Both the position numbers and the translations under genes were made by a program. DNA of 64,000 nucleotides, from the NCBI RefSeq assembly GCF_002155425.1, contig NZ_MUYG01000010.1, positions 372,001-436,000 on the forward strand, read 5' to 3'. Of the stretch, positions 1 through 7,286 are shown piece by piece. Each line of letters begins with the position of its first letter. The stretch's first letter is position 1. The DNA is from Erythrobacter donghaensis. GTDB taxonomy: Bacteria > Pseudomonadota > Alphaproteobacteria > Sphingomonadales > Sphingomonadaceae. The notes beneath the pieces were generated by a model that was not told the DNA's origin, made no database searches, and saw nothing but the letters and a program-made list of their open reading frames with translations.

Positions 1-203
1 CGTGCGATGGCATCGATCATGCTGCACAGGCGGGCGCATTCGTCATCGTTCAGGAACCCGCCGACCGCGAACAGCTCGACCGGATCGACCGGCACGCGGT
101 AGACCGTCGGATCGGCCGCCAGCCGTTCGCGCACCGCCGCACCGAGGCGGGCGAGGGCCGCCTGATCGGGAACGGTCTCGGGGCTGGGCGCTGCGGCAGT
201 CAT
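1..203 (-). CDS. 2OG-Fe(II) oxygenase / prolyl 4-hydroxylase-like protein, N-terminal part only
   Basis: Only the first 67 codons are inside the window; the gene runs off the left edge. The start is the ATG whose complement lies at 201-203. The visible peptide begins MTAAAPSPETVPD and continues into VDPVELFAVGGFLNDDECARL (two pieces of one stretch), which resembles the first strand and helix of iron/2-oxoglutarate-dependent oxygenases of the prolyl 4-hydroxylase type (a 'gfLsdeECarli' pattern). The His-x-Asp iron ligands would lie outside the window and cannot be checked. Family assignment is an inference from this short N-terminus. Confidence 0.55.
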   Translation of the reverse strand, partial: MTAAAPSPETVPDQAALARLGAAVRERLAADPTVYRVPVDPVELFAVGGFLNDDECARLCSMIDAIA

Positions 204-264
204 CGCGCCAGACTAGCAAGCGCACGCGGCCCGGCCAAGTCGCTGCGCGCGCCTGCGCCCGCAC

Positions 265-298
265 GAAAAAGCCCCGCCGGATTGCTCCGACGGGGCTC
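265..298 (-). terminator. Rho-independent terminator of the RcnB-like gene
   Basis: On the minus strand a GC-rich hairpin (AGCCCCGTCGG / CCGGCGGGGCT with a short AGCAAT loop) is followed by a run of five T. It lies about 20 nt after the stop codon of the RcnB-like gene and points in its direction. Confidence 0.85.
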
Positions 299-319
299 TC
301 GCTCAATTCCGGTGAAGAC

Positions 320-1594
320 CTACCAGAAGAAGTTCTCAATCACATCAACCACCTCGCCGGTGTAGATATCGACCAGCAGCACATCGTCATAATACCTAAC
401 CCACTGATAGGGGCCGTAGGCTGGCGGCAGGCGATAGGCCCAGGGGTCGTTGATGAAGAACCGCGGCTGGAAGAACAGGCTGTCCAGGTAGAAGCCGATA
501 TTCACCCGGCTGTAACGGTGCGCACGGAACGGGGCGTAATAGGGGCCGGGACGGTACAGGAACTGGTTCCCGCGCCGGTAATCGATCCAGTTGTAATTGC
601 GCCCACCGCGCCAGCCGCGATCCCAGCGCCGGAAATCGCGCCGGTCCCAGCCGGGACGGCCGTTCCAGCTCCAGCGCCAGTCGTCACGCCGCCAATCGCG
701 CCGCTGATCGCGGGCGTCGCGGCGGCGATCATCGCCGCGCCACTGGTCACCGCGCCGTCCGTCGCGCTGCCAATCGTCGGCCCGGCGTGCGTCACGTCTG
801 ATGTCACGGACCTGATCGCTGAAGCCGCCTCTGCCGCGCTGATCGAAGCGACGGTCGCCAAAGCGACGGTCGCCGCGGTCTTCGATCCGGTCGGCCCTGC
901 GGTCGCCGCGATCTTCGATGCGGTCAGCCCTGCGGTCGCCGCGATCCTCGATCCGGTCGGAGCGGAAATCGGTCCGGCGGTCGACTCGGTCGGCGGCCCT
1001 ATCCCGGCCGCGCCGGTCGAGCTGATCGGCACGGACATCGCCGCGGCGCTCGATCCTGTCGGCCCGGAATTCACTGCGACGATCGACCTGATCGGCGCGA
1101 ACTTCACTGCGACGGTCGACGCGGTCAGCGCGAACTTCGCTGCGACGGTCGATGCGATCAGCCCGGCCGCGGCGCGGCTGGGCGGCGCTTTCGGCAGCGC
1201 TCACCCGGGCACGGACATCGCCGCCAAACCCGCGCGGCGGAGCACTGCTGACAGGCGCGGCGGCACGCACCGGGGCCTGACGCGGCGCTTCAAAGCGGGC
1301 TTGTGCGGGCCGGGGAGCTTCGGCGCGGGCGGGGCGCGGAGCCTCCGCGCGGGCTGCCGGGCGAGGGGCCGCAGCGCGCTCGGCACGCGGCGGCGGAGCA
1401 GCGCGCTGAACCGATGCGCGTGCCGGACCGCCGCGCACTTCGCTGCGCGGTGCCGCACGTTCGGCTCTCGCCTGAGCGCGGGCTTCGAACCCGCTGCGGC
1501 GATCCTGCGCTTCGGCAGCGGTGGCGGGAAGGGTCAAGGCGAGCGCCGCAGCCAGAGCTGCCAGCGATCCGCCTCGTGCAAGGAAGGTCATCAT
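320..1594 (-). CDS. RcnB family secreted protein with 11-residue basic/acidic repeats
   Basis: Predicted exported protein of 424 aa. The start was placed at the first ATG of an ATGATG pair because GGAGG sits 8 nt upstream; the five codons before it are unlikely to be translated. Residues about 1-30 form a signal peptide ending near ATAAEAQ. The middle is very rich in Ala, Pro and Arg, followed by nine tandem 11-residue units (DRIDRRSEVRA type). The last 75 or so residues contain the RcnB domain (YRLPPAYGPYQWVRYYDDVLLVDIYTGEVV, shown here as one region at about residues 390-420, with the terminal FFW). RcnB in E. coli is a periplasmic protein in nickel/cobalt homeostasis. Most alphaproteobacterial members have no known role, so function here is open. 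It has its own terminator. Confidence 0.8.
   Translation of the reverse strand: MMTFLARGGSLAALAAALALTLPATAAEAQDRRSGFEARAQARAERAAPRSEVRGGPARASVQRAAPPPRAERAAAPRPAARAEAPRPARAEAPRPAQARFEAPRQAPVRAAAPVSSAPPRGFGGDVRARVSAAESAAQPRRGRADRIDRRSEVRADRVDRRSEVRADQVDRRSEFRADRIERRGDVRADQLDRRGRDRAADRVDRRTDFRSDRIEDRGDRRADRIEDRGDRRADRIEDRGDRRFGDRRFDQRGRGGFSDQVRDIRRDARRADDWQRDGRRGDQWRGDDRRRDARDQRRDWRRDDWRWSWNGRPGWDRRDFRRWDRGWRGGRNYNWIDYRRGNQFLYRPGPYYAPFRAHRYSRVNIGFYLDSLFFQPRFFINDPWAYRLPPAYGPYQWVRYYDDVLLVDIYTGEVVDVIENFFW
863..1159 (-). repeat. Tandem 33-bp coding repeat (nine 11-aa units)
   Basis: Inside the RcnB-like gene the protein repeats an 11-residue unit nine times (DR[IV][DE]RR[SG][ED]VRA, then DRIEDRGDRRA three times, with one unit of 12 residues). 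At DNA level the last three copies, around 879-960, are nearly identical 33-mers, so this part probably expands and contracts by slippage or unequal recombination. The unit is strongly charged and likely helical or disordered. Confidence 0.85.
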
Positions 1595-1774
1595 ATAAAA
1601 GGCCTCCAATATCGCCCGCCCACCACAAGCGGTCTGTTGAGATGGCCTGCAATAGCCTGCTCCATCTGTCGCAGCGATGAACCGACTGGTCGATGTTCAG
1701 AAAAATTGCGTTGTAAATGAACATGGGCGCCGAGGTGCTTGACGTTGAGGCCGATGCGGCCAATGGGCCGGGGC

Positions 1775-2356
1775 ATGTTCGACACGCTCGATGATGCCCT
1801 CGCCGATTGCCGCAACCGCCTGATTCGCGCGCCCCGCGACCGCAAGTCGCCGATGCATGCGCCGGTGATCGTGACCGGCGATGTCGATGCACGGGTGATG
1901 GTGCTGCGCGCCTTCGACGCGGCCGACTGGCGACTGCGCCTCCACACCGACACGCGCGCACCCAAGGCGAGCGTGATCGCCGCCGACCCGCGCGTCGCCG
2001 TGCTGTTCTACGACAAGGGCGCGAAGGTGCAGATCCGTGCGCGCGGGGAGGGCGAAATTGTGCGCGAGGGGGCCGAGGTCGACACCGCGTGGGCGGCTAG
2101 CACCCGCTTTGCCCGCCGCTGCTACATGGGCGAAGGGCCGGGGGCCGTAGCCGATGCGCCGACGTCGGGATTGCCGCCAGAGTTCGAAGGGGTGGAGCCC
2201 GATGAGGCGCAACTGGTGCCCGCGCGCGAAAACTTCGCGCTGCTGCGCATTCGGATCATGGCGCTCGACTGGCTTTATCTCGCGCACACCGGCCATGTCC
2301 GCGCGCAGTTTGCCCGCGTGGGCGAGGCTTGGCAGGGGCGCTGGGTCGCGCCCTAG
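1775..2356 (+). CDS. Pyridoxamine 5'-phosphate oxidase family protein
   Basis: About 193 aa from the ATG at 1775 (MFDTLDDALADC), chosen because family members usually begin like this; in-frame ATGs at 1754 and 1763 and a TTG at 1739 are alternatives. The sequence fits the split-barrel FMN-binding fold: RVMVLRAFD, WRLRLHTDTRAPK and RVAVLFYDKGAKVQIRARG match the strands that hold FMN, and the C-terminal WLYLAHTGHVRAQF matches the PNPOx dimerisation region. It is probably a flavin-dependent oxidoreductase or pyridoxine-phosphate-oxidase-like protein; the true substrate is unknown. The TAG stop codon lies inside the terminal inverted repeat of the palindromic element that follows, so the natural C-terminus may have been altered by that insertion. 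Confidence 0.75.
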   Translation: MFDTLDDALADCRNRLIRAPRDRKSPMHAPVIVTGDVDARVMVLRAFDAADWRLRLHTDTRAPKASVIAADPRVAVLFYDKGAKVQIRARGEGEIVREGAEVDTAWAASTRFARRCYMGEGPGAVADAPTSGLPPEFEGVEPDEAQLVPARENFALLRIRIMALDWLYLAHTGHVRAQFARVGEAWQGRWVAP

Positions 2357-2626
2357 AGCACTTTCCGACCCATCCGGGTCACCCTGACGGAGCCGATTGG
2401 GGCCCAGAGCAAGGAACGACGAGCGAGCCATGCTGAAGCATAGTGAGTGAGGAGAGACGCCGCGCTGGGCCCCAATCGGCCCGCCCCTTGCGGGGTCGCG
2501 TCAGGAAGTCCGCTGGCTTCGTCGCGACGCTTGCAGGGGCAACCAGCCCCTGCTGCGCATCACTCCTGTCCAGCGGACTTCCTGACGCGATCAGGGCGAT
2601 CCGGATGGGTCGGAAAGTGCTCTAGG
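2352..2626. mobile_element. MITE-like nested palindromic element, 275 bp, no coding capacity
   Basis: Outer inverted repeats of 36 bp (2352-2387 and 2591-2626) match at 34 positions, with ends CCTAGAGCACTTTCC and its complement. Inside are two more stems: a perfect 16-bp pair (2392-2407 with 2465-2480, core GATTGGGGCCCAG) and a perfect 20-bp pair (2497-2516 with 2570-2589, core CAGGAAGTCCGCTGG), the latter enclosing a small hairpin at 2533-2553. The whole can fold as a closed stem with two arms. A TA dinucleotide sits just outside GAGCAC on the left and GTGCTC on the right, as expected for a TA target duplication. Both convergent flanking genes end with a TAG that is part of the repeat. It could also act as a bidirectional terminator. 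Confidence 0.75.
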
Positions 2627-3284
2627 CTGCCGCCGATACCGCCGCCGCGGGAGGCGGTAGCAACAGGATTTCCTCGATCGCGCTAGCCGGAATGACATGG
2701 ACGTTGCCATGATCCCACGCCGCGTCGAGCGCCCGGCGCGCGCGGGCCGCGATATTGTCGACCGGCTGACCGTGGCGACCGGCGGCCACGCCGAAGCGCG
2801 CGCTCAGGCCCGCGCCTGCGGAAAGGTTGGGCCACGTCATCCGGGCGAGCTTGCGCCGCAGCCGGTCGGCGATGCGCACCGCGCTGCGTTCATCGGTACC
2901 GGGCAGGATGATGGTGAAGCCGTCGCCCTCGGCCAGAGTCACACGGTCGCCCCGGCGCAGGCCCGCGCGCATCACCGCCGCGACGTGATCGCGCATCTGC
3001 TTGCGGTTATCGGCATTGAGGCTGCCCGGCTGCGCGCAGAGCGGGTCGATCTTCGCCTCAAGCACAGCGCGAGACTCCGCCCGAACCGCGTCGCGCCGTA
3101 TGGCGAGGTCAATCGTGTTGGTGCGGGCCTCGGCCTTCAGCAATTCGCCAAGGCGTTCTGACAGGACATTGCCGCGCGGATTAGACTCGCGAGCGGCACG
3201 GACCCGTCCGGTCCAGACACCGATGGCCACGCATCCGACGCACAGCACAGTAGCCACTTCAAGTGGCACTTCGATTCCGGTCAT
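2622..3284 (-). CDS. Degenerate GGDEF-like membrane protein
   Basis: 220 aa from the ATG at 3284; a GTG directly before it (3287) is an alternative. An N-terminal hydrophobic segment (about residues 4-26, PLEVATVLCVGCVAIGVW) suggests membrane anchoring. The C-terminal half follows the diguanylate cyclase fold: NADNRKQMRDHVAAVMRAGLRRGDRVTLAEGDGF..., where GDGFTIILPGTDERSAVRIA aligns with the usual GGDEFxxLLPgt. The signature GG(D/E)EF is reduced to GDGF, so cyclic-di-GMP synthesis is unlikely; it may bind GTP or serve as an inactive sensor. The stop codon TAG belongs to the adjacent palindromic element, hinting that the C-terminal PPPAAAVSAAA tail may be recent. Confidence 0.65.
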   Translation of the reverse strand: MTGIEVPLEVATVLCVGCVAIGVWTGRVRAARESNPRGNVLSERLGELLKAEARTNTIDLAIRRDAVRAESRAVLEAKIDPLCAQPGSLNADNRKQMRDHVAAVMRAGLRRGDRVTLAEGDGFTIILPGTDERSAVRIADRLRRKLARMTWPNLSAGAGLSARFGVAAGRHGQPVDNIAARARRALDAAWDHGNVHVIPASAIEEILLLPPPAAAVSAAA

Positions 3285-3501
3285 CACGCCCCGTTGCCCT
3301 TTTCGTGCCCCGTTTTGTCGATAGGTAGAGTGACGTTAACCTGCTTAAGATTGCGTAAATCAAGGCAGGGCGAAGCTGACGAAAGTGGCAAGAAGACGCA
3401 AGACGCGGTAATGCTGTGCAGCGCGGCGCGCGCGACCATTTACCGCTTTTCAATCGCTTGCGTTTACGGGTTATCCCCAAGGGAAGTCAGGGGAGTGCCG
3501 C

Positions 3502-4017
3502 ATGTTCGGTCGCAAGAAAGTTCAGCCCGCGCCGCAGAGTTTCGCGCCGCAACCGCGCCCGTCGCAATCAGGCGCACATGATGGTGCTGACGCAGCGATC
3601 GCGTAGCTTTCGCAGGCGCTTGGCCTTGATCTCGATTTCGAGAGCGGCTTCATCTTCGCGCCGAGCCTGTGGAACGATCCGGCGATCGGGCCGATGCTCG
3701 AGAGGAACGGGCTGAAACCGCACATGATGGGCAATATTCTCGCGCTGCCCAAGAGCCCGGCAACCGTGGCCAAGCTCGCGACGCTGAGCCCCGATGATCC
3801 GCTGCGCGAGGCGCTGGTCAAGGCGCGCTTCGGGCTGGTGCTCTACAACCCCGCGGCCGAGAACGGCTATGCCGATGGCCTGGTAGGATTGCAGCGGCAG
3901 AAGCTGCGCGAATTCGCCACCCGCACCGACATCTCGGACGAGGCACGCAAATATGCGATCTTCGACCTGATGATGTTCAGTCAGGACGTGATGCAGCGCA
4001 AGGTCAAGATCGGCTGA
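3502..4017 (+). pseudogene. Conserved-looking hypothetical gene interrupted by an in-frame amber codon
   Basis: From the ATG at 3502 the frame reads MFGRKKVQPAPQSF ... AHDGADAAIA, then TAG at 3604-3606, then LSQALGLDLDFESGFIFAPSLWND and on to the end at 4017 without a further stop. The part after the TAG uses the same frame and high-GC codon pattern, and the joined protein would be 170 aa. A CAG to TAG change (Gln to stop) is the simplest explanation. The reopened part has an ATG at 3694 that could make a 107-aa fragment. No family is recognised; the protein is soluble-looking and ends in a helix-rich region (DEARKYAIFDLMMFSQ). Could also be a sequencing error. Confidence 0.7.
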
Positions 4018-4062
4018 CCGAGCAAGGGGGCAGCGCCTAACGCGCCGCCCCGATTGGTAGCC

Positions 4063-5736
4063 TCAGCGCGTCAGCTTCTTGTAGGCAAGCCGGGTCGGCC
4101 GGTCGGCAGCGTCCCCCAGGCGGCGGCGCTTGTCTTCCTCGTAAGCTTCGAAGTTGCCCTCGAACCATTCGACATGGCTGTTGCCTTCGAAGGCGAGGAT
4201 GTGGGTGGCGAGACGGTCGAGGAAGAAGCGGTCGTGGCTGATGACCACGGCGCAACCCGCGAAGTTTTCGATCGCATCTTCCAGAGCTGCCAGCGTCTCG
4301 ACGTCAAGGTCGTTGGTCGGCTCGTCCAGCAGCAGCACGTTGCCGCCCTGCTTCAGCATCTTGGCCATGTGAACGCGGTTGCGTTCACCGCCCGACAATT
4401 TGCCGACGTTCTTCTGCTGGTCCGCGCCCTTGAAGTTGAACGCGCCCACGTAAGCACGCGTGCTCATGTCCTGTCCGTTGACCTTCATGTAATCGAGCCC
4501 GTCGGAAATTTCCTCCCAGACGTTCTTCTTCGGGTCGAGGTGGTCGCGGCTCTGATCGACATAGCCGAGGCGCACGGTCGAGCCGATCTCGATCGTGCCG
4601 CTGTCGGGGGTTTCCTTGCCCGTGAGGATCTTGAACAGCGTCGACTTGCCCGCGCCATTTGGCCCGATCACGCCGACGATGCCGCCCGGGGGCAGCATGA
4701 AGCTGAGGTTTTCGAACAGCAGCTTGTCGCCATAGGCTTTGGTGATGCCCTTGGCTTCGATCACCTTGCCGCCGAGGCGCTCGGGCACCTGAATGACGAT
4801 CTGCGCCTTGCCGACCATGCGGCTGTCCTGGCTGTTCTGCAGTTCCTCGAACTTGCGGATACGCGCCTTGGACTTGGTCTGGCGCGCGGCCGGGGTCTGG
4901 CGAATCCACTCGAGTTCACGCTGCAGCGCCTTCGTCTTGCCGCTTTCCTCGCGGCTTTCCTGCTCCAACCGCTTGGCCTTCTTCTCGAGATAGGTCGAGT
5001 AATTGCCCTCGTAGGGGTAGTAGGAGCCGCGATCGAGTTCGAGGATCCATTCGACCACGTTATCAAGGAAGTAGCGGTCGTGAGTGATCATCAGCACCGC
5101 GCCCGCGTATTCCTTGAGGTGGTTTTCGAGCCACTGGACGCTTTCGGCATCAAGGTGGTTGGTCGGCTCGTCCAGCAGCAGGATCGAGGGCTTCTGGATC
5201 AGCAGGCGGGTGAGCGCCACGCGGCGCTTTTCGCCGCCGGACAGGTCCTTCACCGGCCAGTCGCCCGGCGGGCAACGCAGGGCCTCCATCGCGACTTCGA
5301 GCTGGTTGTCGAGCGTCCAGCCATCGACTGCGTCGATCTTGTCCTGCAGCTCGCCCATTTCCGCGCCAAGTGCGTCGAAATCGGCATCGGGCTCGCACAT
5401 CAACGCCGAGACTTCATTGAAGCGCGCGACGAGATCGGCGGTTTCCTTCGCCCCTTCGCGCACGTTTTCGAGCACGGTCTTGGTCGTGTCGAGCTCGGGC
5501 TCCTGCTCGAGATAGCCGACGGTGATGTTCTCGCCCGGCCACGCCTCGCCGGTGAAGTCCTTGTCGATCCCGGCCATGATCTTGATGAGCGTCGACTTGC
5601 CCGCGCCGTTGGGGCCGACGATGCCGATCTTCGCGCCCTGATAGAACTGGAGCGAGATGTTGTTCAGCACCGGCTTCTGCGCGCCGGGGAAGGTCTTTGT
5701 CATGCCCTTCATGACATAGGCGTATTGGGCGGCCAT
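4063..5736 (-). CDS. ettA: Energy-dependent translational throttle protein EttA (ABC-F)
   Basis: 557 aa, the usual length of EttA. The start MAAQYAYVMKGMTKTFPG at 5736 is the canonical one; the same frame stays open far upstream but that stretch is antisense to the peptidase gene. Two ABC ATPase domains each show a Walker A GPNGAGKST, an LSGGE signature (LSGGEKRRVAL, LSGGERNRVHM) and a Walker B LLLDEPTNHLD / LLLDEPTNDLD. The linker between domains and the arm region match EttA rather than Uup. EttA binds the ribosomal E site and gates entry into elongation according to ADP/ATP ratio. The gene stands alone, divergent from the M28 peptidase gene. Confidence 0.93.
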   Translation of the reverse strand: MAAQYAYVMKGMTKTFPGAQKPVLNNISLQFYQGAKIGIVGPNGAGKSTLIKIMAGIDKDFTGEAWPGENITVGYLEQEPELDTTKTVLENVREGAKETADLVARFNEVSALMCEPDADFDALGAEMGELQDKIDAVDGWTLDNQLEVAMEALRCPPGDWPVKDLSGGEKRRVALTRLLIQKPSILLLDEPTNHLDAESVQWLENHLKEYAGAVLMITHDRYFLDNVVEWILELDRGSYYPYEGNYSTYLEKKAKRLEQESREESGKTKALQRELEWIRQTPAARQTKSKARIRKFEELQNSQDSRMVGKAQIVIQVPERLGGKVIEAKGITKAYGDKLLFENLSFMLPPGGIVGVIGPNGAGKSTLFKILTGKETPDSGTIEIGSTVRLGYVDQSRDHLDPKKNVWEEISDGLDYMKVNGQDMSTRAYVGAFNFKGADQQKNVGKLSGGERNRVHMAKMLKQGGNVLLLDEPTNDLDVETLAALEDAIENFAGCAVVISHDRFFLDRLATHILAFEGNSHVEWFEGNFEAYEEDKRRRLGDAADRPTRLAYKKLTR

Positions 5737-5844
5737 CGGATGTGTCCTCGTGCGGGTCTGGAAAGTTGTGGCGCAGATAGGGAAGGGGAGGGGCAAGGGC
5801 AAGCGGCTAGACAGGCTGGCGGGGCGGGGATAGCACCGCTCTCC

Positions 5845-7266
5845 ATGAACAAGACCCTGACCGCGCTTGCCGCACTCGCCGTTGCCCTTCCTGTTGCCGC
5901 TCCTGCTGCTGCGAATGTGCCGCCTAACCCGCCGACGTTGGCAGAAGCGGCCGATCAAGCGCTGCAGAGTGATCAGATTGCCTATTTGTTTGTCGAAGCC
6001 CTCACCACCGAGGTCGGCCCTCGTCAGGCCGGAACCGAGGCTGAAGCTCGAGCGCGCGAGTGGGCCGTTGCGCGGCTGAAGCAATCTGGCTTCAAGAATG
6101 TCGCCGTCGAACCCTTCATGATGGACACCTGGGTACCCGGCGACATTGCCCGTGCGCGTGTGACCGCTCCCTTTGCGCAGGACCTTGTCGTCGTGCCGCT
6201 CGGCAATTCCGCTGCCACCCCGGTAGGCGGGATCGAAGCCGAAGTGGTGTTCTTCCGCACGGTCGACGACCTGCGCGCTGCGCCTGAGGGGAGCCTCAAG
6301 GGCAAGATCGCCTATATCAGTCACGCCATGTCGCGCACGCAGGATGGCAGCCAGTACGGCTTTGCTGGCCCGGCGCGCTGGGTCGGTGCGGGGATCGCCG
6401 CGAGCAAGGGCGCGGTGGCGACGGTGATCAAATCGGTCGGCACCGACAATCACCGCAACCCCCACACCGGCGGCACCAGCTTTCCCGAGGGCGTTGCGGC
6501 GATCCCGGCAGGCGCGCTCAGCCTGCCCGATGCCGCCAATCTTGAACGCATGTTCGCGCGGGCAGATGGCAAGCCGATCACAATGAAGCTCGAAATGAAC
6601 CCGCGCCAGATCGGTCAGACCGAGAGCGGCAACGTGGTGGGCGAGATCGTCGGCCGCGATCCCTCGCTGCCGCCGGTGTTGCTGGCCTGCCATATCGACA
6701 GCTGGTGGAACGCGCCGGGTGCATTCGACGATGGGGCAGGCTGCGGAATCATCGCCTCGGCAGCGCTCAATGTCAGCCGTTCGGGCCAACCGCTGCGCAC
6801 TATTCGCGTGCTGATGGCTGGCGCTGAGGAAGTGGGCCTTTTCGGTTCGACTGCCTACAGCGCGGCGCATCCCGACGAACGGATCGCCGTCGGCCTCGAA
6901 AGCGATTTCGGCGCGGACCGCATCTGGCGCTTCGATTCGAACTTCCGCGAGACCAATCCGGCCCTGCACAAAAAGATCGCCGCCGCCGTCGCGCGTTTCG
7001 GCGTGTCGAGCGGCAATGATGTCGCGACCGGCGGGGCCGATCTCAACATCGTGCGCGACCAGAAGGGGGCGCTGGTCGATCTCCAGCAGGACGGCACCCG
7101 CTATTTCGACCTGCACCACACCCCCGACGACACGCTCGACAAGATCGACATCGTCCAGCTGCGTCAGAATGTCGCGGTCTGGACGCAGGTCGTGGGCATC
7201 CTCGCCAACGAACCTGCGCCGATCCTGACCGGCGCGCCGGTGCCTTCCGCCCCGCCGATCATGTAA
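5845..7266 (+). CDS. M28 family zinc metallopeptidase, carboxypeptidase Q-like, exported
   Basis: 473 aa. A signal peptide is evident at residues 1-23 (MNKTLTALAALAVALPVAAP, cleavage near AAAN). A protease-associated domain probably occupies the middle (about 110-250). The peptidase core shows CHIDSWWNAPGAFDDGAG around residues 282-299 with the zinc ligands His283 and Asp295/296, then AGAEEVGLFGS with the catalytic and ligand Glu pair near 326, SDFGAD, and HHTPDDTLDKID near the end giving the last His ligand. The family removes amino acids from peptides in the periplasm or outside the cell. It begins 108 nt from the ettA start on the opposite strand, so the two share a promoter region. Confidence 0.85.
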   Translation: MNKTLTALAALAVALPVAAPAAANVPPNPPTLAEAADQALQSDQIAYLFVEALTTEVGPRQAGTEAEARAREWAVARLKQSGFKNVAVEPFMMDTWVPGDIARARVTAPFAQDLVVVPLGNSAATPVGGIEAEVVFFRTVDDLRAAPEGSLKGKIAYISHAMSRTQDGSQYGFAGPARWVGAGIAASKGAVATVIKSVGTDNHRNPHTGGTSFPEGVAAIPAGALSLPDAANLERMFARADGKPITMKLEMNPRQIGQTESGNVVGEIVGRDPSLPPVLLACHIDSWWNAPGAFDDGAGCGIIASAALNVSRSGQPLRTIRVLMAGAEEVGLFGSTAYSAAHPDERIAVGLESDFGADRIWRFDSNFRETNPALHKKIAAAVARFGVSSGNDVATGGADLNIVRDQKGALVDLQQDGTRYFDLHHTPDDTLDKIDIVQLRQNVAVWTQVVGILANEPAPILTGAPVPSAPPIM

Positions 7267-7286
7267 CCGGCAGCGCTCACGCCGCC

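Noticed and set aside
2..1720. A long plus-strand open frame of over 570 codons across the RcnB-like gene
   Set aside because: It is antisense to a gene with signal peptide, repeats, a family domain and a terminator; its peptide is repetitive Ala/Val/Pro of the kind produced by high-GC antisense frames.
3604..3606. Read TAG as pyrrolysine or programmed read-through
   Set aside because: There is no sign of a Pyl system or a stimulatory structure, and TAG is used as an ordinary stop for other genes here, for example at 2354-2356.
4054..5844. A plus-strand frame running for about 600 codons into the M28 peptidase
   Set aside because: It is antisense to ettA, which has full ABC-F motifs; the peptidase itself starts at its signal peptide at 5845.
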